From Porphyromonas sp. (lineage in GTDB: Bacteria > Bacteroidota > Bacteroidia > Bacteroidales > Porphyromonadaceae), in NCBI GenBank assembly GCA_003640335.1, contig RBKG01000200.1, positions 1 to 7,002 of the forward strand: DNA of 7,002 nucleotides. The letters run 5' to 3'. The position numbers were made by a program, and so were the translations under genes. Below the pieces are notes generated by a model. It made no database searches, was not told the origin of the DNA, and was given only the letters and a program-made list of their open reading frames with translations. Shown piece after piece: positions 1 through 6,960 of this stretch (positions within the stretch are counted from its first letter, which is position 1; each line of letters begins with the position of its first letter).

Positions 1-10
1 CTAGAACATA

Positions 11-1981
11 TCAATTACGCTCTTGAATAATCCCCTTATGGTAAGCATCAAGAAGATTTTTTAAGTCCTCTATCTGTTCTATCAAAATCTTACCTTTATC
101 TGTATCTCGAACAAGCATACGATGAGAACTAAATTCGCTCACAACAGACTCACTCTCAATATCCTCCATATCTTCAATAGCTCTTTGTGTAGAACTAAAT
201 GGGTCATGCTTAACGAGCTTTAATCCATGAGAATTAAAAATAAGCGTATAACCAGCTATACCTGTATCTGACTGATATGCTTTACTAAATCCACCATCAA
301 TAAGCATCAACTTTCCACCAGACTGAAGAGGATTTTCTCCTCGACTAGCTTTTACTGGGACATGACCATTGATAATATGAGTATCGGGGCTTGAAAGACC
401 AAATTCAGCTAGGATACGCTCGCAGACTTCAGCCTCTAAACGATAGATATAATAGTAGCCCTTAGCTTCATGATGAGTCTTTTTATCTGCGATAAAATAA
501 CGCTCAAAAGTTGTCATGGCACTCTTGTCAAAGAGAGGAGAATCAGGACCACACCACAAGTACCACATATAATCTTGAGCTTCAAGATAATCAGCCTTAG
601 AAGTTTCACTCCAGTGAGCTCGTCTTACGATAGCATCAACTTCCTCCATCAGAGCCTTCCCCTTATAGCGTTGCTTACCAACAAGAACTTCCTTAAATTC
701 TCGGTCTTCCGTCATAGGCAATGAAGCATGAAAGAGCAAATTCTGATTATATGCCAAATACATACCACCATTACGATATAGAAAATCTACATGCTGACGT
801 AGTTTCTCACTCTGCGTAAATGAGAGGTGTAAACGCTCTACGACTTCCTTCTCTTCCGCAGTCAATTCGTATGGATTTTGAGGGTCTATTGTTGGGAAAT
901 GTGTATCAAGCAAAGGATAAGTTGTACCATCTAAAAGAGTTATTGTTCCTTCTTCTTGATTGATAAGGTGAAGCAAGTTACGGTCATCCATGACATACTC
1001 AGGATGACGCTTAATAATCTCAGCTTCAAGCTTAAACTGTATGATTGAGATAGCCTTGTGCATTTGGCTCAGCATATACAAGTTTTTCTCATCATAGAGA
1101 AGAGAGGCATCTTTGCTCTTTGAAGCAAATCGCTCACAAGGGTCTTTCTTATACACTTCCATCGCAAAACGAGCCAATGGGAGTAGGTTAATCCCATATC
1201 CATCTTCGATAGTCTCAAGATTGGTATAGCGCAACGCAATACGTATTACATTAGCCATACAAGCAAGATTACCAACAGCGGCACCCATCCAAAGCATATC
1301 ATGATTACCCCACTGGAAGTCAACCTGATGATAATCCATAAGCTTATCCATGATAATATGAGCACCAGGACCACGGTCATATACATCTCCGACAACATGA
1401 AGATGGTCAATAGCCATTCTCTGTATCGTCTCGCTTAGAGCGATAATGAAATCATCAGCCTGACCAGTCTCAATAATTGACTGCATAATACTCGTTAGAT
1501 AGGAGCTTTTCTGAGGATTAAGCGTGTCTTCGTGTAGAAGTTCTTGAAGAATATAGCTATACTGCTTAGGTAGAGCCTTACGGACTTTACTACGAGTATA
1601 TTTCTCTGTTACACGCTGACAAACTTTAATAAGCTGGTTCAATGCAACCATGTACCAGCTATCCATAGCCTCGCCTTCACGCTCACGAATACGCTCTAAA
1701 CTCTCCTTAGGATAATAGATTAGAGTACACAATTCGCGTATCTCCTGCTCACGGATATGCCCCTTAAAAAGGCTATTGACTTTAAGCCTAATATTACCAG
1801 ATGCATTCTTGAGTACATGGATAAAAGCCTCATACTCACCATGTATATCTGCAAGAAAGTGCTCTGTCCCTTTAGGTAGATTTAGAATAGCTTGTAAGTT
1901 AATAATCTCACTCGCAGCTGCAGCTCTATTAGGGAATTGAGTTCCGAGAAGATTAAGATATTTGAGTTCTGTAGTAGTCAT
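11..1981 (-). CDS. fbp: Class III fructose-1,6-bisphosphatase
   Basis: This cytoplasmic enzyme hydrolyses fructose-1,6-bisphosphate to fructose-6-phosphate and phosphate, the committed step of gluconeogenesis (EC 3.1.3.11). The 656 residues match the length of the class III (Bacillus-type) family, which is about 640-670 residues and unrelated to the E. coli GlpX and Fbp classes. It has the calcineurin-like metallophosphatase signature in order: D-I-H-G at residues 45-48, GDVYDRG at 198-204, GNHD at 225-228, a later metal-ligand histidine candidate in LLFHASLP (H418), and NGHVPV around 538-543. A glycine-rich segment, IDGGFSKAYQ, follows at 561-570. The ATG at 1981 suits the family N-terminus and lies about 30 bases downstream of a Bacteroidetes-type -7 box. 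There is no Shine-Dalgarno sequence, which is normal for this phylum. The gene is complete, transcribed away from the recJ-recQ cluster, and ends with TGA 10 bases from the window edge, so its terminator is not visible. No motif is damaged. Confidence 0.96.
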   Translation of the reverse strand: MTTTELKYLNLLGTQFPNRAAAASEIINLQAILNLPKGTEHFLADIHGEYEAFIHVLKNASGNIRLKVNSLFKGHIREQEIRELCTLIYYPKESLERIREREGEAMDSWYMVALNQLIKVCQRVTEKYTRSKVRKALPKQYSYILQELLHEDTLNPQKSSYLTSIMQSIIETGQADDFIIALSETIQRMAIDHLHVVGDVYDRGPGAHIIMDKLMDYHQVDFQWGNHDMLWMGAAVGNLACMANVIRIALRYTNLETIEDGYGINLLPLARFAMEVYKKDPCERFASKSKDASLLYDEKNLYMLSQMHKAISIIQFKLEAEIIKRHPEYVMDDRNLLHLINQEEGTITLLDGTTYPLLDTHFPTIDPQNPYELTAEEKEVVERLHLSFTQSEKLRQHVDFLYRNGGMYLAYNQNLLFHASLPMTEDREFKEVLVGKQRYKGKALMEEVDAIVRRAHWSETSKADYLEAQDYMWYLWCGPDSPLFDKSAMTTFERYFIADKKTHHEAKGYYYIYRLEAEVCERILAEFGLSSPDTHIINGHVPVKASRGENPLQSGGKLMLIDGGFSKAYQSDTGIAGYTLIFNSHGLKLVKHDPFSSTQRAIEDMEDIESESVVSEFSSHRMLVRDTDKGKILIEQIEDLKNLLDAYHKGIIQERN

Positions 1982-2011
1982 ACTTACTAGTTTAAATGAT
2001 ATTATAGTTTA

Positions 2012-2019
2012 CAAAGATA
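2012..2019 (-). promoter_or_regulatory. Candidate fbp promoter, -7 box TATCTTTG
   Basis: Read on the minus strand, these bases are TATCTTTG, an exact match to the Bacteroidetes sigma-ABfr -7 consensus TAnnTTTG. Transcription would start near 2005, giving a leader of roughly 25 nt before the fbp ATG. I see no convincing -33 TTTG/TTG at the usual distance of about 19 bases. The call therefore rests on the -7 box, its position and its orientation. Confidence 0.6.
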
Positions 2020-2021
2020 GA

Positions 2022-2033
2022 TATTTGCAAATA
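2022..2033. promoter_or_regulatory. 12-bp perfect palindrome, possible operator
   Basis: TATTTGCAAATA is a perfect 12-base palindrome two bases upstream of the fbp -7 box, in the spacer between the -7 and -33 positions. A dimeric regulator bound here would block polymerase, so it could be an operator for fbp. A palindrome of this size can also arise by chance in AT-rich DNA, and I cannot assign it to a known regulator. Confidence 0.3.
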
Positions 2034-2218
2034 ACACATCTGCCTTGATTTAGATGATATGATAGGAACTGTCTATAAAATTACAAGTTTACCTCTTTAA
2101 TCCACATCATAACAAAATAAACCTACTCTACGAAACACACGAAAAAAACGATAGTATCATAAATATATCGGCATATAAATAAGCCTTTTACTTAAAGTAG
2201 AAATATCATTATAAATAT

Positions 2219-2226
2219 TATCTTTG
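2219..2226 (+). promoter_or_regulatory. Candidate promoter of the three-gene operon, -7 box TATCTTTG
   Basis: TATCTTTG matches the Bacteroidetes -7 consensus TAnnTTTG exactly and starts 35 bases before the ATG of the DUF4919-like gene, predicting a leader of about 20 nt. No good -33 element is visible in the AT-rich upstream DNA. No comparable box was noticed in the very short gaps before recJ and recQ, so this is the likely promoter for all three genes. Confidence 0.6.
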
Positions 2227-2253
2227 TAATAGCAAAAAAGAAACTACGAGCTT

Positions 2254-3177
2254 ATGAAAATTAAGGCATTTCTAAATATATTACTCATTACCCTACTAGC
2301 GTTTAGCCCGCAAACAATAATCGCTAAGACAAAAAATAAGACTAAGAAAGCTAAAACAACGGCTATTGCTAAATCTAAGAAAAGCAAGGGGCATAAACAA
2401 AAGGAAAAAGAAAGCCACTCAAAAAACGATAAACATAGCAAAAAGAAGTCTAGAAGACAAGAAGAAAAGCATACACACTCTTCAAGAAGTCGTCACAGAG
2501 CTAAGTTACAAGCTATACATCACAGCAGTCGCTATGCTAAGCGAATAACACTTACTCAAGAAGAAATTGACTCTCTCACAAGTGCCCGTTTACGTCATGG
2601 AGGCTCCTATACAATACCTCTAATGGGATTGGCTGTTGAACATATCGCCAATATGGAACCTATGATTCTGCGCTTCCGTAAAGGAGATAGTACATTAACC
2701 ATGAAGAACATTGAGACGCTCTACTTCGCTCGTCATTCGAAGACGGATGATACCAGCTTCTTCGGTGATATACTACCTAAAGTAGACGAAGCTATCAGTC
2801 AATCTAAATATAAAGAGGCCTATGCTCTGACTCAAAAAGGACTTTGGAGAAATCCTATGCATATCGGGCTTATAAATCGAGCATGCGAGTTAGCTGAGCA
2901 TCAAGGAGACCAAAATAAGAGTGACATTTATGTATGGCAAATAGCTGAGCTGTTCAATCTAATCCAAAATACAGGAGACGGAAAGACCATACAAACAGCA
3001 ATGAGAGTGGTCGATAAGGATGATGCAGTTCTTTACGAACAGCTCTGGCTAGAAACGCCAAAGGAAGCAATCCTAAGCGAGAAGGTAACACCCTACGAAG
3101 GTTGTGACCTACTCACACTCTCAATTAAAGACTCAAAGGGCAAGACAAGCCATAAATACTATATCGTAGGCAAGTAA
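2254..3177 (+). CDS. Secreted DUF4919-like protein with Lys/His/Ser-rich linker
   Basis: The function is unknown. Residues 1-24 form a classic Sec signal peptide: Lys at 2 and 4, a hydrophobic core at about 5-17, and probable cleavage after TIIA. There is no lipobox Cys, so it is probably a soluble periplasmic or exported protein. Residues 25-97 are low-complexity and strongly basic, with about 20 Lys plus many Arg, His and Ser and almost no hydrophobics. From about 130 to 305 the protein resembles DUF4919: a RxGDSTLTMKNIETLYF-like segment at 142-158, a TPR-like helix pair at about 173-217 (KYKEAYALTQKGLWRNP within it), then NTGDGKTIQTAMRVV at 239-253 and a C-terminal YYIVGK. DUF4919 is a Bacteroidetes family of unknown role, and my assignment is from remembered pattern only. 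The ATG is supported by the signal peptide directly following it and by the promoter 35 bases upstream. recJ starts 7 bases after the stop, so the two are probably co-transcribed. Confidence 0.85.
   Translation: MKIKAFLNILLITLLAFSPQTIIAKTKNKTKKAKTTAIAKSKKSKGHKQKEKESHSKNDKHSKKKSRRQEEKHTHSSRSRHRAKLQAIHHSSRYAKRITLTQEEIDSLTSARLRHGGSYTIPLMGLAVEHIANMEPMILRFRKGDSTLTMKNIETLYFARHSKTDDTSFFGDILPKVDEAISQSKYKEAYALTQKGLWRNPMHIGLINRACELAEHQGDQNKSDIYVWQIAELFNLIQNTGDGKTIQTAMRVVDKDDAVLYEQLWLETPKEAILSEKVTPYEGCDLLTLSIKDSKGKTSHKYYIVGK
2326..2544 (+). repeat. A-rich low-complexity coding tract (basic linker)
   Basis: The codons for residues 25-97 of the DUF4919-like protein are dominated by AAA/AAG and AGC/TCT-type triplets, with irregular near-repeats such as TCTAAGAAAAGCAAG and GACTAAGAAAGC. 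No exact tandem unit is evident. The frame stays open throughout and joins a signal peptide to a structured domain, so the tract is genuinely coded and not a frameshift artefact. Confidence 0.6.
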
Positions 3178-3184
3178 TCTAGTT

Positions 3185-4930
3185 ATGACCAAACAGTGGG
3201 TAATCGAAGATATTAGTGCTGAAGAAGAAGCACTAGCATTGGAGATAAGTGTCGCCCTGACACTTAACCCCATTGTATCTAGACTTCTTGTCAAGAGAGG
3301 CGTTACTTCTGTATCAGAGGCTCGTAGCTTCATTGACCCCAAACTCAATGAGCAGCCCAATCCGTACCTAATGTATGGCATGGATAAAGCTGTATCCTAT
3401 CTTCAACGCACGATGCGTAGCCGTAAGCCTATAATGATTACAGGAGATAGAGATGTAGATGGAGTTACGTCTGTTGCTCTTATTCACAATGCCCTTCGAG
3501 ATGTGTTTGGTTATGATAGCAAACTCTTGCATTGCTATATACCCGGAGGTAATGATGTCGGATATGGAATTAGCCGTAATTGCATTGAAGATGCCCTCAT
3601 GAGCGATTGCCAGTTACTGATTGCTGTAGATACTGGTATTAAAGCGATTAAAGAAGTTGATTATGCTCGTAGCTTAGGTTTAGAAGTAATCATTTGCGAC
3701 CATCATCAAGCAGATGATACCCTACCCGTGGCATCAGCCATATTAAACCCTAAGCTAAAAGAGTGTGCATACCCTAACACACACTTAAGTGCCTGTGGCG
3801 TAGCTTATAAGTTTATGCAGGCCTTAGCCATTGCCGAGAACAAAGAATTAAGTAAACTATACAACTATTTAGATTTACTAGCTATCAGTACAGCGGCTGA
3901 CCTTGTACCTCTCATTGGAGAGAACAGAGCGTTTCTGATACATGGTTTACATCAACTGAATAGTCATCCTTGTATCGGTATTAAAGCGCTACTTGAGTTA
4001 TCCAATATTGGAGCAGACGAGCATATTGATATGGGTAGTATTATCTATAAAATAGCTCCCCGCCTCAATGCTGCTGGTCGTATGCAAGACGGACAAGTGT
4101 CTGTAGACCTACTCACGGCATCAACAGAAAAGCGAGCATACGAAATTTGCAAAAAGTTAGAAGCCTATAATCTAGAGCGACGCAACCTTGATATGCGCAT
4201 TACAGAGGAAGCCGAAACTATGATTGAACAAGTCCCCAACCTAGACAAACGTTCAATTTTAATCCTCTATCAGCCGGATTGGCATTCAGGTGTTATGGGT
4301 ATTGTTGCAGCTAGAATAGCTGAGCGATATAACCGACCAACAATTATTCTTACTAAAATAGGAGACAATGTTGTTGGGTCAGGGCGAGCGTCTAGCCCTA
4401 TAAATCTATATGCTGCATTAGAATCTTGTCGTGACCTTCTCATCAACTTTGGTGGGCACAAATATGCTGCCGGATTAACTATTAAAGAAGAAAAACTACC
4501 TGAATTAAAACGCAGACTAGAGCAATTTATCCTTAGTCAGCATTATGAAGATGCAGATGCTCAATCAACTCTCAAGATAGATGCAGTCTTGCGCATAGAG
4601 GATATCACATTAGAGTTAGCACAAGAAATCGGACGCCTAGCTCCATTCGGGCTAAATAACAGCTGCCCCCTCTTCGCTACCTATCGACTACGAGATGCAG
4701 GAGGAAGTAAAGCTGTAGGCAAAGAAGGACAGCACTTAAGGCTTAGAATGACGGACCGCTATTGTCGCTATAAGCCTCTCTCAGGTATTGCTCTTAACCA
4801 AAGTGAGCACACTAGCTGGGTGATGAGTCAGCAATCATTTGCGATTTGCTACAACCTAGAAAAGAATACTTATTTCCGTTCTCCCGGTCTACAATTAAAA
4901 GTAAAGGATATACAGACTAAAATAAATTAA
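3185..4930 (+). CDS. recJ: Single-stranded-DNA-specific exonuclease RecJ
   Basis: RecJ degrades single-stranded DNA 5' to 3' with Mn/Mg, supplying resection for RecF-pathway recombination and excision steps of repair. The 581 residues match the family length. The DHH domain shows motif I GDRDVDG (87-93), motif II VDTG (148-151), motif III DHH (172-174), motif IV AADLVPL (237-243) and the APRLNAAGRM segment (291-300). The DHHA1 domain shows WHSGVMGIVAARIAERYNRP (366-385), GSGRAS (398-403) and FGGHKYAAG (422-430). An OB-fold-like C-terminal part follows, with LAPFGLNNSCPLF at 485-497. All candidate metal-binding Asp and His residues are present. Two positions are unusual: Arg89 where motif I normally has an aromatic, and Gly122 in YIPGGNDVGYGIS where the family normally has P-x-R. 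The ATG fits the family N-terminus and lies 7 bases after the upstream stop; recQ begins 4 bases after the recJ stop. Confidence 0.95.
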   Translation: MTKQWVIEDISAEEEALALEISVALTLNPIVSRLLVKRGVTSVSEARSFIDPKLNEQPNPYLMYGMDKAVSYLQRTMRSRKPIMITGDRDVDGVTSVALIHNALRDVFGYDSKLLHCYIPGGNDVGYGISRNCIEDALMSDCQLLIAVDTGIKAIKEVDYARSLGLEVIICDHHQADDTLPVASAILNPKLKECAYPNTHLSACGVAYKFMQALAIAENKELSKLYNYLDLLAISTAADLVPLIGENRAFLIHGLHQLNSHPCIGIKALLELSNIGADEHIDMGSIIYKIAPRLNAAGRMQDGQVSVDLLTASTEKRAYEICKKLEAYNLERRNLDMRITEEAETMIEQVPNLDKRSILILYQPDWHSGVMGIVAARIAERYNRPTIILTKIGDNVVGSGRASSPINLYAALESCRDLLINFGGHKYAAGLTIKEEKLPELKRRLEQFILSQHYEDADAQSTLKIDAVLRIEDITLELAQEIGRLAPFGLNNSCPLFATYRLRDAGGSKAVGKEGQHLRLRMTDRYCRYKPLSGIALNQSEHTSWVMSQQSFAICYNLEKNTYFRSPGLQLKVKDIQTKIN

Positions 4931-4934
4931 GCTC

Positions 4935-6881
4935 ATGTCCTCTAGACATATAAATCTACAGAAGGCAACACCCCTAGAAGTATTACAGCACTTCTGGGGG
5001 CATTCTTCTTTCAGAGAAAAGCAAGAAGAGATTATTAGCTCTGTATTAAATGGTCATGATACCATGGGACTATTGCCTACGGGGGGAGGTAAAAGCATCT
5101 GTTTCCAAGTCCCTGGACTTCTACTTAATGGCATAACTTTAGTTATCACTCCTCTTATTTCCTTGATGAAGGACCAAGTAGATAATCTTCGTTCAAGAGG
5201 AATAAAGGCTGCGACAATACACTCAGGCATGGGCGGAGATAATATTAGACAGACTATAGACAATTGTCTGTATGGAAACTATAAGTTTCTCTACATTTCT
5301 CCTGAACGCTTGGCTAGCGAACATTTCCGACAACAACTCATAGACCTACCTATCAGTCTACTAGTCATTGACGAATGCCATTGTATTAGTCAGTGGGGAT
5401 ATGACTTTCGCCCCTCTTACCTGAATATCCTTGAATTGAGAAGTATTCTTCCGGACATACCCGTACTGGCACTAACAGCTACAGCTACCCCCGAAGTTGT
5501 TATTGATATACAACGTATTCTAGGATTTAATTCAACAGCTCAATTCTTCCAACGCAGTTTTTATCGCGAAAACTTAAGTTACTCTATTCGTCGTACCAAC
5601 GACAAGGAAGGTATGCTAGCTCATATCTTAAGACATGTACCTGGCTCTGCAATCGTTTATTGCCGAAGTAGGGACTTATGTAGAGATATGGCACGTTACA
5701 TCACAAGCGAATTAGGAGAAACCGCAACATTCTTTCACGCAGGCTTAACCCATTTTGAACGTGATACTAGACAGGAAAAATGGATGAAAGGAGAATACCG
5801 TATTATGGTTGCGACGAATGCCTTCGGTATGGGAATAGATAAACCTGACGTCCGCCTTGTTATACACCTAACGATGCCTTCTTCACTTGAAGAATACTTC
5901 CAAGAGGCAGGTCGAGCTGGTCGTGATGGACAACGAAGTTACGCTGTCGCTCTTGTTGCAGAAAATGACGTATCACTTCTCAAACGTCGTCTTACCGATA
6001 GTTTCCCAGACAGAGCGTATATCCTGCATACATACGATATGCTATGTAATTACTTCGGTATAGGTGAAGGCGAAGGACTCAATCAAAGTTACGACTTTGA
6101 TATCCAACGCTTCATTCGCCTATTTGGCATGCGTCCTGCTCAAACTAAACCAGCAATAGATATTATGGCTCTATCTGGGTGGTTAGAGTACAACGAAGAC
6201 GATAGCAGTTCACGCGTTATGATAACCTGCAAACGTGAGGATTTATACAAGGCTGAAGTTGGTCATGACACTTTGCTTAGAGCCTTATTACGTTCTTATA
6301 CGGGTTTATTTGCTGATTATGTATTTATTAGCGAACAAGACCTTGCCTTAATGACGGGCTATACAACAGATGAAATATACGGCTTCCTAACTGCTCTAAC
6401 GATACAAGGCGTTCTTCAGTATATCCCTAAGAAGAATATCCCACGTATTATTTTCAGAGTACGAAGAGAAGACCCTAATTATCTAAAACTTCCGCCGTCA
6501 GCATATCAGGAACGATATGATAGAGCTGAAAAACGGATTACATCTGTTATTAACTATCTTACAGAAGATACACTCTGTCGCTCGCGCCAGCTTCTCACCT
6601 ACTTTGGCGAAGAAGAAGCTCTTTCATGTGCTAAGTGCGATGTCTGTCTATCGACACCAAGCGTAGGACTGAAACATTATATCTTAGAGGATTGTAAGAA
6701 CTTACTTATAAGTGCTTATCAGAATGGGCAGGAGATTATAAGCCTACAAGAGATTATCAATACACTTAAATACAATGCCTCTGACATATTACTTGCAATA
6801 CGCTTCTTATCGGTAGAGGTACCTGAACTAGGTCTAGAGATTATAGGAGATTTGATACGACTATCTCCTCAAACCGAATAA
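4935..6881 (+). CDS. recQ: RecQ-family ATP-dependent DNA helicase
   Basis: This is a superfamily 2 helicase that unwinds DNA 3' to 5' using ATP and acts with RecJ in resection and recombination. Motifs in order are motif 0 FREKQ (26-30), Walker A LPTGGGKS (47-54), Walker B DECH within DECHCISQWGYDFRPSY (146-162), the LTATAT loop (180-185), motif V ATNAFGMGIDKPDVR (293-307) and motif VI YFQEAGRAGRDG (321-332). The four-Cys zinc site is intact at C548, C565, C568 and C571, with the same C-x16-C-x2-C-x2-C spacing as E. coli RecQ. It lies about 218 residues after the motif VI arginine, against about 50 in E. coli, so an extra domain sits between motor and zinc site. Residues 572-648 are short and helical, with no recognisable HRDC domain. 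This matches my memory of the shorter RecQ paralogue of Bacteroidetes. The ATG follows the recJ stop by 4 bases, suggesting translational coupling; a stem-loop terminator lies 45 bases after the stop. Confidence 0.93.
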   Translation: MSSRHINLQKATPLEVLQHFWGHSSFREKQEEIISSVLNGHDTMGLLPTGGGKSICFQVPGLLLNGITLVITPLISLMKDQVDNLRSRGIKAATIHSGMGGDNIRQTIDNCLYGNYKFLYISPERLASEHFRQQLIDLPISLLVIDECHCISQWGYDFRPSYLNILELRSILPDIPVLALTATATPEVVIDIQRILGFNSTAQFFQRSFYRENLSYSIRRTNDKEGMLAHILRHVPGSAIVYCRSRDLCRDMARYITSELGETATFFHAGLTHFERDTRQEKWMKGEYRIMVATNAFGMGIDKPDVRLVIHLTMPSSLEEYFQEAGRAGRDGQRSYAVALVAENDVSLLKRRLTDSFPDRAYILHTYDMLCNYFGIGEGEGLNQSYDFDIQRFIRLFGMRPAQTKPAIDIMALSGWLEYNEDDSSSRVMITCKREDLYKAEVGHDTLLRALLRSYTGLFADYVFISEQDLALMTGYTTDEIYGFLTALTIQGVLQYIPKKNIPRIIFRVRREDPNYLKLPPSAYQERYDRAEKRITSVINYLTEDTLCRSRQLLTYFGEEEALSCAKCDVCLSTPSVGLKHYILEDCKNLLISAYQNGQEIISLQEIINTLKYNASDILLAIRFLSVEVPELGLEIIGDLIRLSPQTE

Positions 6882-6926
6882 GACATTGGACTAAATTCGA
6901 ACAAATCCTTTATTCCTATAAAAATC

Positions 6927-6960
6927 AAGGTCTAACTACACTTTTAAGTAGTTAGACCTT
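6927..6960. terminator. 13-bp stem-loop terminator after recQ
   Basis: AAGGTCTAACTAC (6927-6939) and GTAGTTAGACCTT (6948-6960) are perfect inverted repeats separated by an 8-base loop. Reading plus, the stem is followed by ATTTCATT, a weak T-rich tail. Reading minus, it is followed by GATTTTTAT, a better U-tract. It probably ends the recJ-recQ operon and may also stop a convergent gene entering from beyond the window. Confidence 0.8.

Larger units (their letters stand above)
1982..2253. other. Divergent intergenic region, AT-rich
   Basis: This 272-base spacer separates fbp from the DUF4919-like gene. It contains one candidate promoter near each end and the palindrome by the fbp promoter. The central part, about 2040-2200, is AT-rich. 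I see no open frame with a plausible start and family resemblance, no tRNA, and no recognisable riboswitch there. Confidence 0.7.

Noticed and set aside
470..724. An 84-codon plus-strand open frame inside fbp
   Set aside because: It lies antisense to a well-conserved part of fbp, has no recognisable family and no promoter, and is explained as a shadow frame.
2202..2219. AATAT/ATATT inverted repeat upstream of the operon -7 box
   Set aside because: Only 5-base arms made purely of A and T in very AT-rich DNA; this is expected by chance.
2244..2441. A hydrophobic 65-codon minus-strand frame that looks like a membrane peptide
   Set aside because: It is the antisense of the Lys-rich tract. Antisense of AAA/AAG codons gives TTT/CTT (Phe/Leu), so the hydrophobicity is an artefact.
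2326..2544. Possible frameshift or sequencing error generating the Lys-rich region
   Set aside because: The same frame holds a proper signal peptide before the tract and a family-like domain after it, so the reading frame is continuous and real.
2366..2548. A 60-codon plus-strand basic frame in the same tract
   Set aside because: It is out of frame with the signal-peptide gene, and its basic composition only reflects the A-rich DNA.
3133..3381. A minus-strand frame over the junction of the DUF4919-like gene and recJ
   Set aside because: It is antisense to two real coding regions, with no family resemblance.
4270..5263. Two minus-strand frames, 4270-4461 in recJ and 5054-5263 in recQ
   Set aside because: Both are antisense to conserved DHHA1 and helicase motifs, so they are shadows.
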